From: Rhodocollybia butyracea
Lineage: Eukaryota; Basidiomycota; Agaricomycetes; Agaricales; Omphalotaceae
NCBI GenBank assembly: GCA_015501585.1
Contig: JADNRY010000042.1
Coordinates: forward strand, 248,001-312,000
Direction of reading: 5' to 3'
Length of the DNA: 64,000 nt
In this document: piece by piece, positions 55,853-64,000 of the stretch
Layout: each line of letters opens with the position of its first letter
How positions within the stretch are numbered: the stretch's first letter is position 1
Translations under genes and position numbers: made by a program
Notes under the pieces: model-generated
Seen by the model: only the letters and a program-made list of their open reading frames with translations
Databases searched by the model: none
What the model was told of the DNA's origin: nothing

Positions 55853-56867
55853 TGATATGCTAACTCGGGGCTGCACACGAAAGTGAATGAAAGACTAAGT
55901 CCAACACACACCAACACACACACACTATGGATCAAGCACAAGTTCGGAGGGGTACACAAAAAGATATATAATTCAAAGTACAATCAACTTTAATAGATTT
56001 TCTTCACAAGTTCTATTGAACTTGGGCGTGTTTTCTGTTCTTTGGACCTAATAACTTTACTTTGAGAGACACCTAATAGCTTTACTTATATTACTTCTTC
56101 TTGAATACAAGTCTAATTGCTTAATACTGTCTGTCTTTCTGTTACTAAGTCTAGTCTTTCAGAACTAATCACTAGAAGCACCTGAACACTACTAGCTGAG
56201 ACTGTGAGCCAAAGCCAGAAGTGGGGGGTAAGAATGCTTCCTCCATTTCGTGTAGGGACACTCCTTATATTCTAAATCTGATCATGTACAATTATCACAG
56301 CATAAATACTCCATACGAGCTGTGCGGGAGTACATATGCTCTTGTTATTCAATAAATAGCTCATGAAATATTTATTTCACGCGCTGTCTTAAATCTGCGG
56401 GACGCCGCGGCATGATCTCGGAATGGTCCCGGAACCTCGGCACATCAATCTCCTCACATCAATCTCCTCGGGGTCGGCGATACATTAATCTCCTCACATC
56501 AATTTCTGATGGGAAGTCCCGCTTGGACCGTTTAACGTTGATACTTGTTCTTTCTTCTATAAATCTATTTGTAAGTCTTCTAGTTGCAATAAGATATCTT
56601 AGGATCGCTTCAACAGTCTGAGTATTAGTCTTTATTTGTGGTGGGTTTCAGTATTCTTGTACTATCATTGATTACAACTGTGTTCTGTTGCCGAGACTCA
56701 GTTTTGATGTCATCAACAATTAACATCCGTGTGTTTTAGTGATACCGCGCGGTAACGGCGGATTTCTAGAATACTTTGTATAGCACATGAGCTCAATGCA
56801 GTCTGATTTGATGCCGAAAACGCGCATACATTGCGCGTTTATGCCCAAATAATTATGGGTCGTATCA
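55853..56867 (-). repeat. Ty3 3' LTR
   Basis: 1015 bp with inverted ends TGATA/TATCA. On the minus strand it is directly preceded by a polypurine tract, which fixes its orientation and shows it is the 3' LTR. It lies 68 bp from the tRNA-like sequence. Its left flank is GCTGG, the expected TSD; the partner is outside the window. Confidence 0.8.
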
Positions 56868-56881
56868 TCCCCCCTTTTCTT
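56868..56881 (-). promoter_or_regulatory. Polypurine tract of the Ty3 element
   Basis: Minus-strand AAGAAAAGGGGGGA directly before TGATACGACC of the LTR. In LTR elements this RNase H-resistant stretch primes plus-strand DNA. Confidence 0.75.
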
Positions 56882-57360
56882 AATATGAACTGTCCTCAGT
56901 TCATTGAACTTGATAGTTTTGGGGCTGCACGGAACTGATACTATACAATGGATACACAACATCGACTTCATCAGATTTCTTATTCTTGTTGCCGCATCAC
57001 ATGGAAATTCTTATCAACAACTTTCACATTCTTTCTTGTCCATATGGATCAAACCTTTTCAAGTCTTTCCGTTCACACATCAAGTCTTATCAATGATAAT
57101 TGCATTACTAAGTCATGCAATTTTGTGTGCGGTACATATGCACAGTGGCGCGCACAATATATTTTGTCTTCTCACCATACTTTAATTTTGGTCTTAGCAA
57201 CATTTACCAACTTCGTCACTTCTTACTCTTGCTGGTATAAAACCTGCAGTAAATTTTCGACTCTCTCTCATCCGATTTTCGGTTCTAGCTCGTTTAACAA
57301 GCATTCTGTCTATCTCTCTCAATCTATCTCTCTCAACTTTGTCTTGACTCCATCTCAAAC
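56882..57360 (+). promoter_or_regulatory. Likely promoter/leader of the antisense cargo gene
   Basis: About 480 bp between the polypurine tract and the ATG at 57361. It contains GGTATAAAAC near 57234 as a TATA-like box about 125 bp upstream of the ATG, then a CT-rich leader (TCTCTC and CTCAATC runs) typical of fungal transcription starts. The gene therefore appears to have its own promoter. Confidence 0.5.
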
Positions 57361-58826
57361 ATGTCCTCCACCACTATTGCTGCTGATTACACCTCTGTCA
57401 AGGAGGACATCATTAATCAGTCTTCTCTTTATTTTGCTACTATGTATCCTGCTCTCAGCAAAGCTGGCCAGTGGGGCGCTCTTCTGAGCATGGCTACTGC
57501 TTTGGGAGATGCTACTGTTAAGTCTTGCATCTTGTCTTTATTATTGCTATTATTCATATATGTTTCTGTTCTAGGCTCGTCTCCTTGCCTTTAAACCACA
57601 GCTTCTTGCTGATTCTGTCTTTCATAACACCATTTTTAAATCCAAGCAAGCGTTGGAGGCCTTGTCAAGGGGTGCAGAGACTCGTGGGGACTCTTTCATT
57701 ATGCCTCCCTGCCATGTCTCTATTAAGTCGGTTACTAAGTGGATACACGAACAACGTGCCTCTCAATCTGCTGCTCAACCTGTCACTCCCTTGGTGACTG
57801 CTGTCAATACTGCGGCCATTGCCAATACTCCAGCCCCAGGCCCTAAAGTCTGTTTATTCTGTTCAATTATTCTTTCTATATGTTCATTATTTATACTAGC
57901 CCCGCCGCTCTGCTCGTAAGGGAAAAGCAGTGAAGTCCCCTTCTGTAGTTGAATCTTCTGATGAGGAGGAGGATATTATTCTCCTCGATGATGATGTTCC
58001 CATGGGTGATTCTACTGCACTTGGAGATCTTGGGACTGGTACTGACATGGTATGTCATAGCTTCATATTTTGTGGATGCACTTCATGGCATCTTATTTCT
58101 ATTTGCTCAGATGTCTGTGGACTTGGCCATGCCTGGTGCCACATTGTCTCTCGAGACTCCGGCCGCTCCTCCTGCTGTTGGCTCTGGTGCCGTTCCTACT
58201 GGAATTAAGTTCTCTAAGTCCAAGGGCAAGGAACCTGCTATTACTGTAAGTGCTACTCTTTCTAAGTTGTTCAGTTTCAATAACCTTCTTTGTCTTTATT
58301 AGAGCACTGATTCAACCAAGGCCCAGGTACGCTATCTTTTCTTTCATGAAGTACCTGGCCTTGACCTTCATTCCTCTACCTATGTCAAGGCTGTTGCATA
58401 TGCTAAAGCTGGATTTGAAGAAATTCAGAGGAAGCGCCAACGCTCTGGTACTGGGTCTGACTACATCAAGGTTGCAGAGGGTACTACCTTGGCATTCCCC
58501 AATTCTTCTGCTCAGATTGCCGGTATGTCATCCATAATCTCTTTATTCCATTGTACTGAATTCTAAATTTGTTCATAGCGGCTGCTTCTTCTTCTTCTAG
58601 TCATATCTCCACCACTATTCTGGAGAAGCCTAATGGTTTGGTTTCCAACATATCCATCTCTCCCAAGTCTGAGCGTGCTCTTGTGAAGCAGGAGGCTGAC
58701 CTTAGATCAGAGTTGGATGTTACCATGAGCCGTATCAATTATCTCCTACAGTATTTTGATATCATTCAGTGCCAGCATGTCCAGGTCTTGAAGGACTTGC
58801 ACTTAGCTGAAAATCCTTCTGAGTAG
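57361..58826 (+). CDS. Intact six-exon cargo gene, antisense inside the Ty3 element
   Basis: Exons 57361-57516, 57575-57847, 57900-58049, 58111-58245, 58303-58522 and 58579-58826; all introns are 52-61 bp with GT...AG ends, phases agree, and the spliced frame gives 393 residues with no stop. The protein starts MSSTTIAADYTSVKEDIINQ and has helices (YFATMYPALSKAGQWGALLS, IFKSKQALEALSRGAETRGD). Next come a basic patch PRRSARKGKAVK and an acidic patch SSDEEEDIILLDDD, followed by low-complexity Ala/Pro with KFSKSKGKEP. A second folded block (QVRYLFFHEVPGLDLHSSTY, YAKAGFEEIQRKRQRS) and a C-terminal coiled region (RALVKQEADLRSELDVTMSR) close it. No catalytic motif or known domain was recognised; the charge pattern suggests a nuclear or nucleic-acid-linked protein. 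It ends 110 bp from the pol stop, convergent with pol. Confidence 0.75.
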
Positions 58827-58935
58827 ATGTTCTATCTATTTACATGTTATGTCATTCTTTGTGCCAACTACTGTGACCTTCTTTTCATATATATGGTTGT
58901 ATGTTTGTACTCTGTCTCAACAATTGTCTGTGACG

Positions 58936-61900
58936 TTATGGGGCACCAGAATCGTCGTCATCACTGAATTGTTCTTCCCAGTTCAAGTCCAAATCTTCAC
59001 TGAGTTCACCTCGGATTCTGGGTTCTGTGACAGAGTTGTCATTTTCATATTCAATTTCAGGTAATTCTTCAATGTGTGCAATTTCCATATCAATAGGTTC
59101 ATTATCATTGGGCTCTGGCCCATTAGCAATTTTCTCTAAGGCCTCCATTGATATTCCTGTAAGTAGCGGTAGTTGTTGTGGAAGTCTTATTCTATGGCGG
59201 GCATTGTATGGCCTAACTCGAAATGGTGATATCTTGTTCTGAAATACTGCACCATCCATTTCAGCTATTACATATGACCCTCCTTCAGTTCTTCTTATGA
59301 TAATACAAGGTCCCATCCATCTGGGAAGCATTTTTGCATTCAAGGAATTCTCTACTCGTGTATTACGGATCAATACAAGTTCTCCAGGCTTGAAGTCAAA
59401 ATTCCTGATTGTATGTCTGTGCATGTGCTCATACCTCAGTGTATCCTTGCGCTTCTTCTCATCTATGAGTTCCATTATTTCCTTGACTCTATCTGAGTGT
59501 AATGCAAGTGCTCTTGCTCTAAGTCCAATCAATTCTGTTGTACTCAGGACATGACCTGGTATTTGCATTAACCAAGTAGCTTGCATTATATCAAATGGTA
59601 AAACAGGATGTGCACCTGTTAGAGCAAAGAATGGAGAGCATCCAAGTCTTTTTCTGACTGTTATTCTGTCAGCCCACATTACTTCGGGGACATAATATGA
59701 CCATCGAGATTGTACTCCATTTGCGGCCTTGAATAGGGCTTGGCGTACATCCCAATGTGGCCTTTCAATCTTTCCATTTGCTTGTGAGCGGTATGGTGCA
59801 ATCTGAATGCCTTTAATTCCATACCGTTCTTCAATGTACTTAATAGCTTTGAGGAATGGAGTTCCATTGTCTGTGTAGATCACAGCAAGGCATCCCCATC
59901 TACATATAATCTCTTCAAAAATCCATTCACCAATAGCTTTTGCTGTTTCTTTCTGCAATGCCCTCCCTTCCATCCAACTTGTTACATGGCACCGTCCATG
60001 TACAAAATACTTCTTCCGATTTGACATTGGCATGTGCATGGTATCAGCATGAAGTACTTGAAAAATAGAAGGTGTAGCTGTTAACTTTGGTGGAGTTCTA
60101 ATGTGATCCTTCAAACGTTGTTGACACAAGTGACATGTCTTCACATACCAGTTTGCATCTCTATCTATTTCTGGCCACCAAAAACGCTCAGTAAGTAAGG
60201 TTTTAGTTGCATAAACACCTTTGTGACCAAGGCCATCATGTGCGGCCTTCATCATAGACATTCGGTGCTCCTTACCAACTACTAGTTTATGTTTGCCTTC
60301 AATGTCTCTTCTATACAACTTGTCATTTTGGACATGAAACTGCCGTGCAAATTGTTTGAAGTTCAAATATTGACCATCAGTCATGTGTTCTGGTCTCCAT
60401 TTTGGATTCTTCAGCCACTTCCGCACTAGTAGAAGTCTATTGTCTTGTTCTTTTCCCTTCACTGTTCTATGTACTTCTTCATATCTCTCCTCACTTACAA
60501 AGTGCTGAGGCTTTATAATCTGAGGCAGACTAGCCAAGAATGGTGCATTAGCTGGAAATTCTTGAACTAATTTTGCCCGTAAAATTTCCTCTTGAGCACT
60601 GGCTTGCTGTACAGTTTGCACAAAGTCTTGTACAGACTCTGCAACTTCCTGACTATAGCCTGTCCTAGTGTCTATCTTGTCTTTGAATTCTTCAAATGGT
60701 ATGGTAGTGTCTATACCATTCTCAAAAGTAACTGAAAATGAGTGTCCTTCCTCCTGGAATTCTGCTTCTGGATTGAAGTACACTTCATCTCCTGGTTGCT
60801 CATCTCTTCTTGATAATCCATCCGATCCATGCTTCTTTCCCGGTATATGCTTAAGTTCAAAATGGAACATCAAAATCTGTTCAATCCATCTATTTATAGC
60901 TGCATTTGGGACTTCATCAGGGTGTTGAAGCATGCCCTTAATGTACTTTGCATCAACTTCAATAATCAAATTCCTTATCCCAAATAGCCAATACTTACAG
61001 GCTTGTAAAGCTCTGTATAAGCCATATAACTCTCTTTTGGGCTGTGAGAATCTCGCCTCTCGGTCATTGTAAGTAATTGACCCAAATCGTGCATAATGTC
61101 TCTTTCTTGCATTCTCCTCATCTTGCTGACAGATATAAAATCCCACGCCTTTGAATGAGCTGTCTACAGACAAAATCACTGGCATGTTATTGTCATACTG
61201 TAATTTTCTAAGTGCGGGTGACTCTTTGATTGCTTGCTTCAAGTCATCCATGGCTTTCTGTTCTCTTGGTCCCCAAAAGAATGGTACATTGTCCTTTCTA
61301 AGGTTATTAATGGGTTCCGCAATTTTTGCATAGTTCTTTACAAACATCCGACAGAGACCGGCTGTCCCTAAAAAGCTCCGTACATCTGAAATATTCTTGC
61401 AGGGTCCCCATCTATCAATGACACCCATTAAGTCTGGGTCTACTACTCTGCCTTCATAAGTACATCTATATCCAACTACTTTGAATTCTGAAGCACACAA
61501 AATTGCCTTATAGCCAGAGAATGTGCCACCACAATATTTTACTCTTTGTACAATTCTGTTCACATTCTGGAAATGTTCCCACACAAAGCGGCGAATTCCG
61601 GGATTTTCGGGAATTACTTCATATCCGCCATCTGGTAGTTCATATCGTGTTGGTGGACCCTTGATAGGTACATCATCAATATAAGGTCTTGTTACATGTG
61701 GAATCTCATCTCTCAGCATGTAAGTGACATCATCATGAAATATAGGTACTGAATTTGTCCAACCCATGGGCAACGTTGTTAATCTAAGTGCACCAAAGGG
61801 GGTTTGGAAAGTGGTCAAGTCCCTTGATGACTCTGCCAAAGTTCTTTCATCATATCCAACATACATGTCTAATATTGCACCACATGAATAGCCGGCAAAT

Positions 61901-63032
61901 TGATCAGCTAATTCATCAGTAGCAGGGGGTAAACCTGAATGTTGTATTGTTACTTGATTGAGTGGTTCAAGACTTTGAACCAATCTAATAGTCTTTCCGT
62001 CTTTCTTAAGTACTCCAAACCATCTTGATCTATAGGAGGAATTTGAAGGTTCAAATACTCCAGCATCCATTTTAATTCTGACAGCCTTACAGACCTCATC
62101 ATATGTTCCAGGTGGTATGGGAATATTTTTCTGTACCCATGGAGTATGTGGAATTACAGGTATGTCAACAGGGGGAAAGAAATCCTCCCGAAATTTTCCT
62201 CTTTCTTGATCATTCCATGCAAAACCTTTCTCCTGTACCATCATGAAATGGTGCATGAGTTTTCTTTCTTCTGGCCATAGGAAGTCTTCTTCATGTAACT
62301 TGTCTATGATTTCCTTTCTTTCTCCAGTGTACCTACCAGTAGATGTAAACTCTGGAGGTTGCGGAGATAACTTAGGCATATCCTTCAGTGGATCACCCTT
62401 GATATCTCTTACTATTCTGAATTTCTGGTCAAGTTCACCAAGCACTGGTCTGATCTTCTTTGCTACTGGTTTATACTTTCTGGATGCAAGCACTGCCATA
62501 GGCTCATAATAAATATCAGATCTGGTAGGTTTCAAGTCTCCTATCTCAGACTGAGATAACTTAGAAATGAAAGAGCAGAGTGGGGTATAACTGATGTAAT
62601 ACATATTAGGTAATATTTTTGAATTTTCTCGATTTTCTATTGTTTTTCCATTTTCAAAGTTATTGAATGTTTTTGGTATCCCTATGGGATTTTTCGTTCT
62701 TTTCACATCAAATAATTTAGCCAATTTCAAATTCTGGGCATGCACAACTTCCACTGTGCTAGCACTTAAATTAGGTTCTGGAATTTTTGCTTTCACAGAA
62801 TAAATATCAGAGAGGTAAGAAGACAGTGAATAATGAGCCCCCTTATCATGTGCAGAAGCATTCAAGGATGCCAGTAGATATGCATTTCTAAGTCCATCTT
62901 TGGTAAACTTTTTCTTTTTGTCAGGTAGACAGTAACTGTCTATCAAGACTTCTCCTTCTTTGTCTACATGAAGTAGCACTGCAACCTCTCCTTGATCTTT
63001 TCTAATCAATTCCTCGAGGTTATTAGAAAACC
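58936..63032 (-). CDS. pol: Ty3/gypsy pol: RT, RNase H, integrase
   Basis: The frame is open from the slippery site to 58936 (~1360 residues). After a ~270-residue N-terminal part come the reverse transcriptase (SYRSRWFGVLKKDGKTIRLV, FQTPFGALRLTTLPMGWTNS, catalytic RPYIDDV) and RNase H (VILSVDSSFKGVGFYI, FSQPKRELYGLYRALQ, EVDAKYIKG, IPGKKHGSDGLSR). The integrase follows: zinc-binding H-H-C-C in HDGLGHKGVYATK and CHLCQQ; core Asp in LHADTMHMP, Asp in IYTDNGTPF and Glu in ANGKIERPH; then a GPY/F-like MLPRWMGPCIII block. The C-terminus is acidic (EEQFSDDDDSGAP). It has no own ATG near its start and overlaps gag-protease, so it should be made by -1 frameshifting. Confidence 0.9.
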
Positions 63033-64000
63033 CTGTGCTACTGGTTTAGGGGTTACATTTTCTGTGGGCTGCTCCAACTTAGATGAGTTTGCCAAAATGG
63101 CTGCGGTACCTCTAGCAAAAGTTGGTATAGTCAACCTTCTGTTTGTCATTGGTTCAGTCAGAGTGACGGTCTGTCTACCATCTGTAAAGTTCTGTATTTG
63201 AGTCTGTAACAGTGTGTCAAATGGTCTCCCTAATAACAAGTCATAGGCAGGTTCTTTGATCACATGCACTTGTAGTAGCACTGTCATGTCTCCAAATATG
63301 AACGGTACATTTCTTGCAAGTCCCAATGATTTTTCTAAGGCTTTATTTGCACTTTGCATGTAAATTACTATATCTGGATTCCAGATCAAACCTGACTTTT
63401 CAGCTTTGTCCTGCGATACAGAGACAATCTGTGATCCTGAATCTATTAAACACTCAATATGTATTCTTCCATTCAAGAGGGGATAGATTGATCTCAAACT
63501 TTGTGAGTCTTTGGCTACCACAACTTGTTTAGGTGTTTCATCAGGGGCCAATGTCTCTAGGTATTGTAGTACAACATCTCCAACTACAAATGCTGAGACT
63601 TGTTCACCACTATTTGTCATTTCAGTTTTCTTCTGCCAAGTCACATTAGGAAGTGAATGCACATCTATAGCATCACTCTTGAGTTCCACTGTTTCCAGTT
63701 GAGCTCTGACTTGTGTTGACTTTGCTTGATTTCCTGAGTTCACTCTTTGTTGCGTGACTCTAAATTTCAATTCTTCTCTCACAGGTTTGGCTGCAGACAA
63801 CAAGTCACTGGCCTTGACAGAGATATCACTATCAAGTATTTTGTTCACTAACTCATTGACTGTGCCCAGTTTCTGTACTGGCGCAACAAAGCTATACAAT
63901 GGACCATTTTCTGACTTATCCAAGTCTGCTGGTCCCTCTTTTCTTAGATTTTCTTTACTTGATACACCTTTTATTGGTAGTTCTGATACATCTCTAACAT
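63006..64000 (-). CDS. gag-pro: Ty3 gag-protease, C-terminal part
   Basis: Open from the right edge of the window to the TGA at 63008-63006. The visible part has a Lys/Gln-rich stretch, then the retropepsin: CLIDSGSQIVSVS with the catalytic D-S-G, and the later flap/core block YDLLLGRPFDTLLQTQ. No zinc knuckle is in the visible part. The end GFLITSRN overlaps the pol frame by ~25 bases after the slippery heptamer. In-frame reading continues upstream at least to VRDVSELPIKG, so the true start lies outside the window. Confidence 0.85.
   Translation of the reverse strand, partial: VRDVSELPIKGVSSKENLRKEGPADLDKSENGPLYSFVAPVQKLGTVNELVNKILDSDISVKASDLLSAAKPVREELKFRVTQQRVNSGNQAKSTQVRAQLETVELKSDAIDVHSLPNVTWQKKTEMTNSGEQVSAFVVGDVVLQYLETLAPDETPKQVVVAKDSQSLRSIYPLLNGRIHIECLIDSGSQIVSVSQDKAEKSGLIWNPDIVIYMQSANKALEKSLGLARNVPFIFGDMTVLLQVHVIKEPAYDLLLGRPFDTLLQTQIQNFTDGRQTVTLTEPMTNRRLTIPTFARGTAAILANSSKLEQPTENVTPKPVAQGFLITSRN
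63027..63033 (-). promoter_or_regulatory. -1 ribosomal frameshift heptamer GGGTTTT
   Basis: On the minus strand the gag frame reads CAG GGT TTT CTA; the heptamer G GGT TTT fits the X XXY YYZ rule exactly. A -1 slip puts ribosomes into the pol frame (SNNLEELIRKDQG), 19 bases before the gag stop. A downstream stimulatory structure was not worked out. Confidence 0.7.

Larger units (their letters stand above)
55853..64000 (-). mobile_element. Ty3/gypsy LTR retrotransposon with antisense cargo gene (runs off the right edge)
   Basis: Minus-strand order: partial gag-protease, pol with RT-RNase H-integrase, a plus-strand spliced gene, polypurine tract, 3' LTR. The pol frame of more than 4 kb has no stop or frameshift, so the copy looks potentially active. 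The 5' LTR, primer-binding site and start of gag lie outside the window. A solo LTR of the same family is at 14432-15430. Confidence 0.85.

Noticed and set aside
1..64000. CRISPR arrays, operons, rRNA genes or a biosynthetic gene cluster
   Set aside because: The DNA is eukaryotic with introns; repeats found are transposon ends, minisatellites and duplications, and no biosynthetic core enzyme was seen.

Overview
This window looks like a repeat-rich stretch of a filamentous basidiomycete chromosome, most likely an Agaricomycete. The genes are cut by many short introns of about 48-80 bp with GT...AG ends and CTNA-type branch sites. The recognisable families (F-box proteins, a small integral membrane protein family, a Ulp1 protease, HIT zinc finger) and the mix of transposons (Ty3, Ty1/copia, Ngaro-like tyrosine-recombinase element, LINE, pogo-type DDE, hAT-like and TA-flanked MITEs) fit that group. 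The species cannot be named from the sequence.

Layout: 0-6 kb is host-like. It holds the first exon of a HIT zinc-finger gene (-), a divergent TLC-like membrane protein gene (+), a 0.3 kb tandem duplication and an 8-exon F-box gene with a one-base G-run deletion. 6.58-15.83 kb is a decayed Ty1/copia retrotransposon acting as a nest: a hairpin MITE sits in its 5' LTR, a broken pogo-type transposase lies between 5' LTR and gag, and a solo LTR of the Ty3 family of 55.9-64 kb sits in its 3' LTR. All six in-frame stops in the copia polyprotein are TGA where CGA (Arg) fits. 17.5-18.7 kb is a membrane-protein gene cut by a hAT-like repeat. 19.07-25.17 kb is a structurally complete Ngaro-like element with split direct repeats A1-[gag, RT/RH, recombinase]-B1-A2-B2.

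25-34 kb is mostly repeats: a TA-flanked MITE, an inverted-repeat structure, minisatellites, a solo LTR with perfect TSD, a hAT-like MITE with 8-bp TSD, and one decayed spliced gene. 34.9-44.7 kb has accessory genes: a Ulp1-type protease with its full catalytic set (-), a cysteine-rich gene whose intron carries a second solo LTR, a multi-exon protein-kinase-like gene (-), and an LRR-like remnant. 45-47.4 kb is a gag-like ORF pair fused to the 3' half of a second F-box copy. 47.97-50.03 kb is a truncated LINE split by a 362-bp foldback element. 53.35-55.1 kb is a relic of the replication gene SLD3 with nonsense changes.

55.85-64 kb is a Ty3/gypsy element read on the minus strand: partial gag-protease, a -1 slippery heptamer, an intact pol, then an intact six-exon gene on the opposite strand between pol and the 3' LTR. 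This antisense, intron-bearing cargo gene is the most unusual system in the window. Its introns lie backwards in the element's genomic RNA, so they would not be spliced out during retrotransposition.
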